Shown in pieces: positions 13,601-28,600 of a stretch of DNA of 64,000 bases (position 1 is the first letter of the stretch; each line of letters begins with the position of its first letter). Origin of the DNA: Tomocerus qinae (Eukaryota > Arthropoda > Collembola > Entomobryomorpha > Tomoceridae). Both the position numbers and the translations under genes were made by a program. Under the pieces are notes generated by a model. That model did not search any database, was not told the origin of the DNA, and saw nothing but the letters and a program-made list of their open reading frames with translations. The stretch covers positions 9,575,501 through 9,639,500 of the forward strand of contig CM034549.1 of NCBI GenBank assembly GCA_020055645.1. The letters are read 5' to 3'.

Positions 13601-16600
13601 GAAATTACTATTTATTTAGCCTTGTTTAAGGTTCACTGCATATCTCACATCTATCTGCAAGTCTATAATAATACGATTCCCTTTAACACAACTCCTTAGT
13701 GAGTAGTATTCTACTGCGAAATTTTACGTGCTTCCACATATTATAACACTAGCAACATAATAGCATTGTACTATTCGTTGTATGCATAGTACGGATTATA
13801 TGTATTTGGTTTACGACCGAATTTTAATAATGGTCTCGGTAGATTTTAGTACTTAAGAAAACCAGAGACGTGTCTTATTCTGTTCTAGACTTCACAGTGC
13901 GGATTTTCTATATTCTACCGTAAACGAAAATGATTCTGTATACTACACAACTACACCATACGGTTCACGCAAAGAAAGAATATGCTCATCCTTATCTCCT
14001 GCAAGTAGCCAAAGAGAGTGTAGTAGGGTTTATTTGCAATTTTGCATTACAGACATTCCTCTTCCTTCCATGATAATATCCCCAATGTTCTCTTCTCTCA
14101 TTCTATATACTTCCCATGCACACAGATGGTTAAGCTTTCACAGCATCTTTCTCTGCCAACGGTCTTTCAGTATATGTACATATTTACGAATACGTAAGAC
14201 ATATGTTTGTCCGTTATCGTATCGTATACTTATTCTTGTATATCATTAAGTAGTACTACATAATGTATCACAAAACCATACTACATGCCCTTCTTTGACT
14301 GAGTCGATGTAAAATTTAAATACCTCGGCTCGTTCTATGTCGAAGTACTTTGACTAATGAACAACGCAGTTCCATAAGTTATACAGTGTAATTCATATCT
14401 CACTCAAATGTTTCACTACAGGCGGAATGGAATTACTACTATATACTCATTCATATGCCTATTGTCCTTCCGAAAGCAAATGTAATCATTTAAAATTGTT
14501 CTAAAAAATCGTTACAAAAAATTTTCATTTACTAGCACATCTTTAGAAATGCAGTCTTTTGAAAAACTAAAACATTGTTACATTTACAACACCCTGGATA
14601 GAAATTTTTGTTCCGTCAAGAATATTTAAGAAAGACTTGCACGTGTAGGAAGAAGTTAAAACTTTGCAAATAAGCCCGAAAAGATACTTTCGTACATTAA
14701 GTTAACTGACTCGGGTTGGTAAACTTACAAAACGTATGGCACTACCTTCCCTTCCTGCCACTACTATTTAATTCCTATGCATAAGTCTAATTTACAACGT
14801 AGAACATACCTACTACTATGTCAGGAAAGTTCTCAGTTCATTTTCACAGTCTGCATATAAGTGCGTAGTTCTCTCTATGCAATGTTGTCTGCCGAATAAT
14901 ATTATTTTCTCAGAATAGTAATATACTTATAGGTGTAAATTAACTGTAGGTACTTTCTCTTTTGCAATTTAAATTGCAATTGTAAGGCATACTATGTCAC
15001 AATATGAAATTTTGTATGAGCATTATTGAAGGTAATGCAAGCACACAAGTTGTCCACATGAGTAATTATTCTTGTTTGTGATGTTTCCTCGCATGGGTCA
15101 AGTTAGTGGTAGTTAAAATGCATATATATATGCACATTAATAAATAGTATAAAAACATCTGAATTGTATAATATGATAGTAGAATGCTTTGCTTGCTGGG
15201 TGTATTATCTTCTCTACTTATGTCATAGTCACAGCATAATAGTAATATGATGCATAATTCACTTAAGAATATTAAAATAGGGAAGCTTAAGGAGCTTAAC
15301 TACCCGTGAGTTGCCCTTCTGACTTGAAAGATCTCACTTTTGTATTAATCATCGTTTCCCTAACTGACTAAGTATAGAGATTCCCTTCTTTTGCTTTACT
15401 CTCCTTTCCAGCCAGCAGCTTAATAATGTGTGCATCTCCCGTCATAAGGAATTTAGGGGTGAGACTTAGGAGGAAGAGAGGGTTTCATTTCATATTTTGG
15501 CTGTTTATTACGTCTCCAGCTGTCCTGTCTTGTATCTCTGCTAAGTAAGAATCTTATTCCTCTACCCCTACCTAGCTTAGATAGTTAAGAAGGAAAGTCT
15601 TCATACTTTACTTGTCTTTTCTATTGTTTTATCTAATGTTGGTAAGACATATGTACATTTCGCTTAAGCAGACGAGTCGATTCCATCCCGCCCCGTACCG
15701 GTGAAAGCAAATAGAGTAGGTAGGGAAAGTAAAGGAAAACAGAGTAACACTACCTTTCATCTTAATATGCAAATTTAATGAAAGCTTGGAATAGTTTGCG
15801 GCTGAATGAATAAGTGCTTCGTTTTCTTCAGTTCCTCCCTTTTAGGGATAGAGGAGTCCCATCGAGGAAACTCGGAAAGTTAGTTAGGGAACTTAAGTTG
15901 AATGGTTACGTACGTAGGTATACTCAATGGCATCATGGCAAGCTACTCATTAATTAAATAATTAATTAATTATGCACTGTGATAACTTGTCGTTACACTG
16001 TGTTGAATTTTCTTGGGAACAATAACAACGATATCCCTTGCACCACAACATAACAACAATATGCTACAAATTCTGCATACATTATGTACATACATTATCT
16101 GTAAACATTTACGTTTGTATATGTTTACATTTAAATTAACTCTAAGGTAGTAAATAAGATAGTATTACCTGTGTAAAGACAGCCGTAGGCTTCTACTCTC
16201 ATGCAAATCGTCCTCTGATGCACTGAGTAAGGAATAAAACGAATTCGGCTGGCAATAATCGGAGGAACAAGTCGCTGAATAACGCCAATATACGTGTTCG
16301 TGTTTCCCTCCAGAATCTGCAATACGAAAAAAAAAGAAAATTGCAAATGCCACGCTACTTTGGTCTCTTTTTGCTACAAACTTAAATAAATATAAGAACA
16401 AAGAGGTTCTTTATATAGTTTCATATAACCAGTAGCATTATGCTTTCTTATTTAGGAATCTAACACAAGTTTTTGCTTATATTCACACACAAAGTGACTT
16501 TTACGCATGGGAAGAGCATGGAAATGGAATAATGTAAGTAAGTGGGACAGGAAAGGACAAAAGAAGATAGAACACAGCCAAACCATTGCACCTTGGCTGC

Positions 16601-19600
16601 AGAAAGGAAATGTAAAATATGAGATGAGTCTACTACTACTACTCCACCGTAGTATTGTCTATATACTATTATTATCCATAATGTCTAGTATAGGAGTATT
16701 ACACAGAATAATCCTATGTACATAATATTACATTAGATTTGCAGAAAGTGAGAAACTCGGCACAACGCAACAAAAGGCAAGATGAGTCAGAACGGCAACC
16801 AAAGGAAGAAAATACCACACGCAAGATAAAATAATGCCTCATCATGAGATGTAAGTACGTGCGAAACTACATTTATAGGCACAATATATCTAGATTACGT
16901 CCCAGACTGATTCTGACTTGTCCCGTATTTATTTATATACCCACCTAGTTCCGAGAGTAGCACAACAGATAAGATATATAATCAAGTTTTACAACGCTAT
17001 AAGTAGCGTTGCTGAAATACGATATCGTGTTACATTATATATACGTCTCAAGTGCAAGAATAATAATAGGAAGCTGTTGAAGATGTAAAGGAAGGAAGTG
17101 GAAGATGAGGCTCCTTCGCTTTACTCTCCATAATATAAATGGCGAAACTAAAATATTCCGAAAACCAAACTGAACTTTACTTCATTTTCCTTTGTGCACA
17201 ATCTATTCTAGCTAAAACGTAATGTGTGTAGATCCTGTGCTGAATAGGGAAAGCATGCAAATATTTTTAAATTCCCTACTTTCACATCATTACAATATGC
17301 TTTTAAAAACATACTTTTCCTATTAAGGACCTATTCTATTATGTTGCTGAGTCTGATTTGCATTAGAATACAAAAACATACTCACAAGGTCCTTTTACTT
17401 ATAATAACAGCATAACTAGTTATTTCGCATGACAATGCTAATTGCAAAAGTAGTACTTACATTATTCCTATCCCACACAGCATCTTTCTTTACTACAGGA
17501 ACATACTAGCGTTGAGCTTATTAATCACTTTCAATGGGTCTACAAAAGTATCATATATCAGCAGTCCTTCTTTTTTACCACTTAAATCTCAAAACTGGAG
17601 TACATTTATATTTCTTTGCATGTTATGGTTACATCTTTACTAACTTTTACCTTTCGTCAACTAAATACTGAGTCATGTCAATACTATTGTGTTCCACTAA
17701 CACTATGTACTATTGGGTAATAACTGTAAAGTTGAATTTATAGTACGTTCTACGGATTCTATATTCGGTGGCAGGGAAATACAGGCGATACGACTTTACA
17801 GAAGACGGGAATCACCGGAGCTGTACAACTACCTCCGCTTTGTGTGGTATGATATTAAGCTTGTGTAGGCTAACTAATGCTGGAATCCAGCATTTAATAC
17901 ATCTATTATTTCAATGTACTAAGTACAATTATCAATTGTACTTAATATTTATTATTTTAATCTATATTTCAATATTTTAAACCTAAACCCATTAATTGAT
18001 GTAGATTTAAAAAATTGATTATTATCAACATATTATTTCAACATGTTATGTAACTCTGGAATGAAATTATGTACGTTTAACAACATTAAAATATGTTAAG
18101 AATGCCAGTTATGGCTCTTAACTACAAGTACAAGTTTACTTGCACGACTTGTGTAAGCGTCGGTAATTCCACTCCTCCGGTGATTCCCTGCTCCTGTAAA
18201 GTCGCACCGCCTGTGTTTCCATGTAATCCTATATTCTGTCCATTCTCATTTTTCATGTGATCCTAAATTCAGGAGACTAATGGTAAGATTCGTCTATGCA
18301 TTAGTTATAAATGTAGTCATATATACGCATTACGCATGCATCATCCAACTTACATCACACATAAAGCTGGAGACAGTGAAGCGAGAAATACGGAACGAAA
18401 TAGAGTTCCTCTGGCTAACATAACTATGCTTTCAAAAGTTGAGTGCGTTGAGTTAGTTGCGTGGCAATGGAATAATAGAAAAGGAAACTTTACTTCATCC
18501 TTATCTTACCTTCGTAAAGAATACTTTTACTTGTTGTACTCTGCATCACTTTCTAACGAAACGAAGTAAGATGAGTATATTGGTACTTTATAGTAACAAC
18601 ATGAATACAAAAAACTCAAACTGTATTATTGCACATGGTAACTTTATCTATGTTATCTTTATGCATGTATACAGCGATATATGATTTCCTCGCAACCCTC
18701 ACAATAGAGATTTAGAGTTGTACAGCTAAAATACAAACACAACAGTATAGAATTTCAACTTTCGTTTTTTAGTATTTTCATAGGCCACCTTATACTACCA
18801 TTGTGGAGACAGTATGTTTCAGTTTAAAGATTTTCTTCACTTTAGCTTGCTTTTCTTTTGACTTTTCACTTTCCCTCTTTTTACAACGCGACATTGAAAC
18901 GAAGGCTAACTCACAAGACAAGAAACGGATACGACAGCAGCAATGCAAACACGATACCAAAGAAAAACCAAGCAATGCAAGCACAAATAAAGACGAAAGT
19001 AAAGCAAGGCAGCATTATATACAACAATGAATCTAAAGCTAAGCTTCTTTTTAGCTTGTGGAGAAAACATTTCACTCTACGTTAGTTCAGCTCACATCAA
19101 CTTAAACCCACATCAGATCAGATCACTACAGCTGCATATGTGAAATACAAATGTACATAGACGTACTTTACAATTTGAAACTAGACCCATACATATTAAA
19201 ATCAAACCCAACTCCTTTCATAAGTGTGTAAACTTTCCTTTCACTCGTCCCTTTCCCCCTTCCTCATTTGTGTCTGTGCAGTTACTTATTTTACTATAAT
19301 ATCAACTTGAGCCCTTGCACGTACAACACCACACACTGCATCCCTAACTTTATTCTTCTTGTTTGTGTTTGCAGCAATGGTAAGGCAAACATAATAACTA
19401 AGTTTTTACAAGACTTTCATTCCAAGCTTTAGTTTAGTTTATAAGCTCTTCTTCGCATTGTAGGTTTTATTTACAACGCTTTCTCCGGCCTTTATCAATC
19501 TTGATATATCAACTGATTTGACTTGACTCTCTTTATCTAATTTCCCTTCAGTCTGGTTTTCCTTGAGTGACGTGGATGAGAAAGACATATTGACTCACCC

Positions 19601-22600
19601 TCCCACAAACACCCAACCTCATCCATTCTACCCATAAACCTGTCAACTAGCTCATTTTTTCACTTATTTATCTCTTTATACACTATCTTAGTCCTATTCA
19701 AACCCTTTCTACAAAGCTTCTTCTGCAGAAACAGAAAACAAAAATATTTCTCTATGTATTCATACAGCTTCTGAGATACTTACTACAGTTAATATCACCG
19801 ATTTATCATATAGGTAGTGTTGTTTTTTTTGCTTTCAAATCCAATGAAATTCGGGCAATGTCATAACTTATCTATTCAATCGTATATTAATATCAATTAA
19901 CTTCATAGGTTCTTCTTAGAAACGGCCGGCCCTTAACCCTCAACCCTTTTCCCCTAAAACTCAACGAAATGGATTTACAACGTGCAATGTACAGTCCAAT
20001 ATTAAAATGACAGTGTTCCCTAATACAAGTAAACGTCTTTTTATAACATGTTGTTGGTACAAACGACCTGAGTTAAGTAGTGGATGGCTTTTGTGTTAAA
20101 GAACATTTTGAAACCCAGAGTCTTAATTGAATGTCTGACTTGCAGTGCCCATTTATTTAAAAATGATCAAATTTATACGTTTTGACTTTTCCACCTATAT
20201 CCCATGTTAAATTGTTTATTCAATTCGATGTAGATTATTGCATATGACATATGAACCAGCCTAAATTTTACGACATGTACATCAACAATGAAGTAGAATC
20301 AGAACTCGAACGAGTAAATGAAAGAAAGTTGAAATTCTAATGCAATTCGAATATAACGTGGCAAGGATATGGGCCATCATTACATCATACATGCTGATAA
20401 TATTATAATGTATACTAGAGGAGCTAAGAGACTCAGTGTGAACAAATACATATCTGAAGTACTTTAAGTAAGTAGCAGTCAGTCGTCTATTGCATTAATT
20501 TATGAGGTGATAGTCAAATGGCATGAGAGCATCTGTCTTGCCTTGGGATCGTGTTAAAAGTGAAATCCCTAGTCATCCATTGAGATTTAAAGGTAGGAAA
20601 TGTGGAATTAGAGAGTGCGAAAACTACTCTACATAAGGAAAATGAGAATTCTTCTGGTACTGCAACGCTTGGTAAGTGGGATAATATAAGCTAACGATAA
20701 GATACGGCACCAGTAGTATGTACCTACTAAAAACTACATTCATGTACATCCCTTCAGCATTATACAACACAATGTTATAGGTACTTATGTGGTAGGCCAA
20801 ACCAAATATGACTATATAAATAGAGGGAGTCATCTCATGATATTCATATCCTTTGGTCTCCTCTGAAGTGCTTATCTACAATCTGCCCTTATAGTTAATA
20901 GTATCTCTGTAAAGCTAGTTTAGTTATAAAATTACAGTTAGGAAAAGCTCAGAGAGGAGATGGAAAATGTCTATCTATTTACTTACTTTGGGTTAGTAAT
21001 GCGACTAGCAAAGAACAGTAGTGAACTGTACTTCAAGATTACAATGCAAGGTAACCATCCCTATATAGAGACACTCTCTACTCAACTGCAAAGAAGGAAT
21101 TACTTTGCTCCTGAACTTCTCCACGCAATAGCTATATACTTTTCTCTAGTATATGTGAATGTGGATAGAATTTCTGTTCTGACCAGACCGGATAATGCGC
21201 AAAATATGGAGACGGTAATGGAATTATCGTGTAATTTGTGAATGGGGTTTTCACATCTCACAGTGTACTCTATTCTACACTGTAACAGAGTACATTCTGA
21301 CTCCCACTCTGTCTATCCATGCATTCCTTTCGTGTCATCAGTATCAGCTCACTAATATCTACAAATATAATATCATCATATAGATATGGCACGCTACACT
21401 GACTTTCTTCTAATAATATCCTAGATAATATACAGTAAAAACAGACTTATATATACAACGAGTATAATATATCCAAATCATTATTGTGGTATATTTTATA
21501 TCAGTCAGTTATAATATTGTTACTATTATTATATTCCAGACTTTCTTTCTGTTCTGCTTTCTACGAAACGAGTTGCGTTATCGCATTGCCTGTAGAATCA
21601 GGTAACAAAATTCTCCACTTGGAGCAATGTAGCAGGACTTATCAGTATTAGTATCTAAAATAAAATATAGACTGGTTGTAGCCAGTGCATAGTCGAATGT
21701 TTTACGATAGTAGTTCTAAGTCAATATACACAGTATATAGGAAGGACTGTATTTCATAATGCCCAGTAGTAAAGTCTGACTTCTATTGGTCTTGACTCTC
21801 TAGGGCTATCTGTATTTGCAGAGATGAAACCAGTGAAGCATTACCACTCGCCTATCATTCATTCTCCTTCCTTTCCTCTTGCTTAATTTTGGTAATTTTA
21901 TGGCTAATCAGGCACACAAGTTTGCAATTAGGTGATACTCATCCCACTATTTGCAAACAAATCATTCTCCAACATTTATTATGAAACAACTTTATTCTCA
22001 TTTTTATCCACTAATCTTCAGTAATTCAGCCACCAAGAAACAGCAAACAGCATTGTAATAACCAATTATTTAATTAAACACCTACTCAGCCATTGTTACT
22101 TTCGATACATCTATTTAGAAAATTATGAGACAAAATTGCTACTTGACAAAATTTTGTGGAACGACGTTGTTGGTTGGTGAAGACGGAATACATTTAAAAT
22201 TGAATGCAGACAGGAGCAACCGATAAGTATTTCAGGAGCCGATATTATCTTTGCTTTAATTCTCTTCAAACAGTTCACAGTACAAATAACTTGGCACAAC
22301 ACAGTGAATTTTGAATGAATATTCATTGTGAAGTGGCAGCTGCATGATTAATTAATATGTATGCAACACAATGCACGGCTTATCTCATTTATGTTTTGCA
22401 CCGCATCTGTAATATACTCTCTTCGTGTGTACAAAAGTACATACTATTACAAATAACTGTCACCCATATCTGCTACATTGACAGAGTTTATGCATAAAGT
22501 AATTGGAATGAACCTAAAGATTGGATACACGGTGTATTGTCTCCTTGTTTGTCTGACATAAAACGTAGCTAATGACACCAAATAATACCCTACATATTCA

Positions 22601-25600
22601 GACTAAGTAGTATAAAGGGACATAAATCTTTTAGAAAGGACGAACCAACAATAAACCAAGTAAAACATTAAACTGTAGAAATAAGCATAGAATAGAACGA
22701 ATCTAGTACATTAACTCTTTATAGAGTTAACGGTAAGGCATCAGACTGTGCATCTCTTTATGTCACGTAACTCACATCAGAGATGAATAATAAGTGCAGT
22801 GATAATGGCAATGACAGTGTAAACAAGAGCGACAAGACATTTTCGTTGACGAGCATAGCTAAACAAAGATAAAATAGGCAGACTGCTGCTGTGGCATTAT
22901 GACAATTACAGAAATGTATGCCTGAGCACGACGGGAGATGGGAGATTACATTCATTATCCTTTTTCCAAGTAATATTGTACAAACAACTACCTAAGCTAA
23001 ACATTACAGAGTTCGCTATACATTACAAACTAAACATTGTAGTACATATAGATTTAATTTAAGCAAAAATTGCTCAATTCTGTTCATTTCTCATCTTATG
23101 TAAATACACAGGGTAACTAGTGACATTAATGCTATCAGTTGATACCAACAAAATACATCGGAGCACCTTTGTCATTAATGTTTGGTTGTTTATGCACTAG
23201 ATATTCTGTGAAGGATACAACGATTTGGGTTGGGATGAGCGGAACGAACTAAAAACTGTCTAATCGTTAAGGAAAGGGAGAAATAATCCGAAATTAGCAT
23301 GCTTCAAAAGAGTTACCGTACTGAGTACACATCCTTTTCATATAAAATAATATAAGAATTCAAATAATTGTACTTTGTCCTGCAGATACGACAAACTAAA
23401 CTAAACGTAAACGTGTCTGAAGATAATACGTCTGTCTTTATCTGCTCTGTCATCTGTCTCTTTCATTATTCGGAGTTCTAATAGTTGTACCTTTTGGGTA
23501 CGTGTACCTGCTTGGAATTTATAGCATTGAAGTGGGTTACACCGTATTGAGTTACTTGTACAAAATGGTAGGTATTGGATTAATTTCGTTTATAAAGAAA
23601 CAGGACAGAATGACGACAGGGAGAAGAGCCCTGAACAAAAGAAGACAGGGACAAGTCAAGCGAAATTCTAAATAGAAAACTATGCTTTTATTTAATGCGC
23701 CACACAAAAGGGGTAGGCTTGCTTTGTACCATTATAAATCTCAGGTCATGTCACGTCATCATACATCAGGTTGGAGAGAGATCGAGTGATGCTCTAAATT
23801 AAATAAGATATCTCTGTTATTTCTGTGTATAGCATATAATGCAAATGTTCCTAATTGAATAAAAGAAAAGGATAGTCTGATAGTACCAACGTTGTTCGCA
23901 GAGATTTGAAAAGACTAAATGGAAACAGAGGGTAGGGCAAGACCTAGTACATATAGAAAAGAAACGTTAAATTCTAAACGGAGAGGTCCTATTCTGGTTC
24001 TTCTACTGAAAAGAAAAGCGTATCTCAAGAACCATGTAAAAAGACAGCTGTCAATCAGATTAGCCTTGGACAAAAAGACTATTTTTAGCTTCATATTAGC
24101 TGGTTATCCACTTCTAATGCCGAAAGAATGTCCCAACAGAACTTCTTACATTATTTCAATATGCCCGGCTCTCTTGGGAATACTTTCCATGAATTGAAAG
24201 ACATTGCAATTATATGCACACAGAAGTTTTGAAATGAAATACAAAGGCTCTTCAAATAATGCATACTATTATGTAAAAAGTCCCAAAGTTAAGTACTGTA
24301 AGCAAAACCAACTGAAGCTTGTTATGCACAAATTGCTGGTAATAATATTTTAGAAAAATTGGACAACATTATGTTGAAAGTTTACTCTGGGATGGAAAAT
24401 GCAAAGCGCAGAAATTCGGCTAAAACTATAAGCCTTGTTCAAGAGACAGAAACTCATACATTCCTTATATATTAAAATGTCTGCAAGTAAAGAAAAGCAG
24501 AATATAACATTTTTTTGGCTTTTTAATATTTTTCATTTCATTCATCCATTTAACAGGTTTGCGTTCGTCGATTCCACAATATTTGTAAGAAGTCCTTTAG
24601 ATCTTTCTTAAATATTGTTTGTTCAGTCTTTGTTTAAGAATCATAAAAATATGTGTTCAAATCAATAGGGGCCAACTGTCAATGGGATATTTATACAGTT
24701 ACATTCAAGTCATATTGTATTGTAAGTATTTTTCTAAGTAAATTCATTCTTATTACAGATATTTTAACGAATAAAATTATAGTGCACGCATCCATGATTA
24801 TTATTGGGGGAATAGTAGTAAACAACAGTTAATGTAGGAGAAGAAACAGATTTATTCATTCAGTATTCAGTCGTTCATTCATGACTAACGAACAAGGTGA
24901 GCTAATCATTGGACTGTCTAAGCGATAGTAAAGGAAAACAAACTGGTAACAGAAAGACATAGAAATGCACCTCAGCGAGCACAGCACAGTAAAGGACACA
25001 AGGTAAATTCAATTCAACAACGTAGTCACTAAACGGAGCGTGAACCATTAAGTCAAGTGAACCCAACGAACCCTAGCTGAACTTAAAGTTAGAAAAGCTC
25101 TCATGGAACTGTTGTGAAACTTGTAATGGAATGGGTATTATTACTTACACTAGATATAGGTATCACTTACATAGAAATGAAAACACTATCGTAATAGGTC
25201 ATACTGACATACCCATAGAGTTTGTAGTAAGTACTATTTGTATACTACAAAGTCTGAGAGAGAAGTGAAAGAACAGGTAGGTAGAAAAGAGTCATTGTTG
25301 GTAAATCTAAACGGCTATATAATGTATTACATACAAGTTACAACTTACAAGGCAGTGCAAAGTGCAGTTACTTAATCTAAAGGAAAATAAATGTTTCTGA
25401 AATAGAGAACTTCCTCTGATAGTAGCACAAAGCCTGGTTAGTCTACCTGGTTATAAATGTTCTTAATGTAATCAAGTTCGTGACAAGAATCTGCACACTG
25501 CAAATTTTCCGGGAGAACTACTCAGTCACTCAGTTCACACAGACGAACTACTGAAAATTGAGGGCGTAATTATTCAATATTGAAATCAAATCTAATCGCC

Positions 25601-28600
25601 AGGAAAGGAAATCTAAGATGGCAAGTCCAGGCCATGCCTAAAGATATCCTGCTATAGACTATTAGTATTGAATTTCAAATGAAAGAGAAGTTGAGAATCA
25701 ATTTGGATTTGTTTGCCCTAATTATAATTATTTGTTTGCGATTGGATTTGTCTAAATTGGGGCGTTGTATGCTAACTCAGAGAAAGCGATATTTTATTCA
25801 ATACCCAGGATACACAAACAAGACAGCAGGGGATTAAAGACGTCTAAGGAAATATCATTTTCTACTATAGTATTACCTAATTTAATCAAATCTTTACAAA
25901 TAGGTATCAACAAGGAATATCTGAGCCTATTTACAAAATCGTAGCACTTAGGGAGCATAAATAATAGATATATAGGTGTAAAATGTTGGAATAAAAGCTT
26001 ACAAATCTGCCGAAATGATCTTCATATGAAATCCATTTGGAAAGCGAATCTCTCCAGTATTCGAGGCGAAAAGTTTCAGTGTACTCTTGTCCCCATCCAT
26101 TTCCAAATCTTCCCTGTGTTTCAGTTTGAGTTATTTGAAAATCAGATTGGAAGTTAATTTCCAAGAATTCTTCGCTATCCTTGTCAATGGGAGCTTTAGG
26201 ACACCAGGCTCCCCCATTTATTTCTTGTCGAATTCTGAAAGAAAATTAAAAGTTTGTAATTAGTTTGACTTTCACAATGACAGGAAAATGACAACTGATA
26301 ATGACTGATGAGTAAATATTAAATCAGCGAAGGAGCACTTATTATTTATGGTGGGTAATTTCGAAAATCTCAGACAAAGAAAAGTTTTGGAGTCATATTT
26401 TCCATCTGTGCAACTTGCGACATGTTTTATTGGTTTTCACTTGATTTCTAATTAGGAATTTCAATTAGCACTGCAATCAGATTACAAGTTTGGGAAGCTA
26501 AAAATAATGAAGATTCATTCATCAGTGATTTTTCACATTTGATAAAAGGCGGGTAATAAGGTATAAGATTATTTTTCATACCTACGCTGTGTTCTTAATA
26601 ATGTGACAGAAGAAGGGCAGAAAAAAAGCAATATTATTAGCAGAGTGCAAGCCAGAAGTAAGTTAATTCTATTTAATGTGTGAGAGACAACAAACCACAT
26701 TCACGATTAATATCTTCACAACGGGAAGTAATGAAACAAAAAGTTTGCTTTAAGTTTAAGTATCTAAGTGAGTATACATTATAGTCTGAGACCCACAAAA
26801 TGACAAAAATAGACAAAGTTTTTCACTAAAGTTGCTTATCTTTTCTATAGTAGGATACGTAATATGGTCACCTAGTTCTGTATTTAGGCAGCTTAGAAGA
26901 GTATAAGGAAAACCATATGGAGTTTCCAGGTTTGTGTACATGTAATAATGGTGTAACATTAGAGTTATTATGTTTTGCTGTTACTGAGTGTTAGATAGAT
27001 AAGAATGTTAAGACAAACGGATAAGATGGCAACGTAATATTGTAGTTTCTTATTAGCACTGCACCACAAGAGACTTAAGTAAATGACATCCACTCCAATA
27101 CTCAACTACTCCAGAACAGACAGAGATGAAGACGATTGCAGGAGGCAGACGGAGCCTGGGACAAAACCACGACGACTATGCTACAAAAGTTAAGTAAAGA
27201 AAGAAACTTTGTCCACTACTACTAATAAAAGGTAGGATGTGAAAGATCAAGAAAGCCACACTGCAAGAAAGTCATATAAGTAAATAAAAGTGATGTCATT
27301 CCAGCTATGGATATAGTCACTACTCTTTTCTGTATCCAATAGTTGAGGTAAAGTTGTGTTAACTTAACGTTGGCTTATGCTCTAGGTAAAAGAAAAGTCA
27401 AGACAAGTCAACTCAACTCGTTTTTACACATCAGTGAAGACCCATTGACCTTTCATACTAAACTAACTACAATGTGACATGAGAGCGGATACCGGAACAG
27501 CGGTCTCTTGAGTACGACAGATCTCATTCTTGCAACCAAACTACCTATCTAATGCTTTCCTGTATTACTCTACTAACTTAAAACCTAACTTCTGCCTTTA
27601 AGAGGTATGATACACCTTTTGTCGCTTTATTAGACTATATTATGTATTGTATCTGTATTTCTATCTATATTTACACACTCAATCTCAATATGTACGCTAA
27701 GATGATGGTAAATTCGATCATAATATATCCATAATATATACATGATATGTAATTTATTGTGATCAATAAATGAAAAAATAGAAATAAAATCCAAACCGAA
27801 TCATTTTTATTTTCTACCTGCAATGAGAGCAACGATCAGAGTGAGTGGGAATCTAATTATATGAAATTAAGATTAAAAGAAAATAGCATAATTTCCATCA
27901 CTGTCGTCTAACAAATAAAACAGAATTTTTTGATCCATAAAGTTTCTCCGTGTAATGCAAATGAACATGAACAAGTTATTTTGAACATTCTTTAGTAGTA
28001 CATAGTACATATAATAGTTTTTGAATCCCTGTTAACTTGACTAACGAAGTATAATATTGAAATAACTATCAATTATTGCAGTCCTTGGTTGTACAATACT
28101 TGTACATTAATGCACGCATAAATTAATATCCATACATACACCACACAAACTACTAGTTTACTTGATCTATTTACTTAAATGTGTAACTATATCGTGTTTG
28201 ATTATAATGCAGATAATATAGCACTATGAGACTAGGGTTTTGTATATGATAGTTGTGCATAGAAGAGCTGGAGAAAATCTGTCGCCTAAATTAACGACCT
28301 TTGATCTAAAGCGGAGCAGAGATGCGAAAGACAGAGAGAGAGGAAGCGAAGGAAGTGGAGAAGAAGCCTTTGATACATTAGCATTTTATTGCTCACAAGA
28401 GAGCTGCGTCATATTCATTTATATTGGCAGACGAGGAGCAAGGAAAGAAAGAGCAGGCCATGTTAGTCAACGAAGCTTTACGCATCGAAACGTAAACGTG
28501 GTGCTACGAGATCCACATTCATTCAACTAATACAGAGTTCTACATTATAAAGTGTATTTCACAAGGCTGCTATAGAAAAATACAAAGTTGACAACAAGTA

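Larger units (their letters stand above)
16317..26002 (-). other. DDR intron, about 9.7 kb
   Basis: This phase-0 intron splits the discoidin domain. Apart from the 462-bp inverted-repeat element at 17767-18228 I recognise nothing; ORFs up to 93 codons here do not look like proteins. Confidence 0.8.

Noticed and set aside
23919-24197. 92-codon plus-strand ORF starting METEGRARP
   Set aside because: No family resemblance and no exon signals; an ordinary chance ORF inside a DDR intron.
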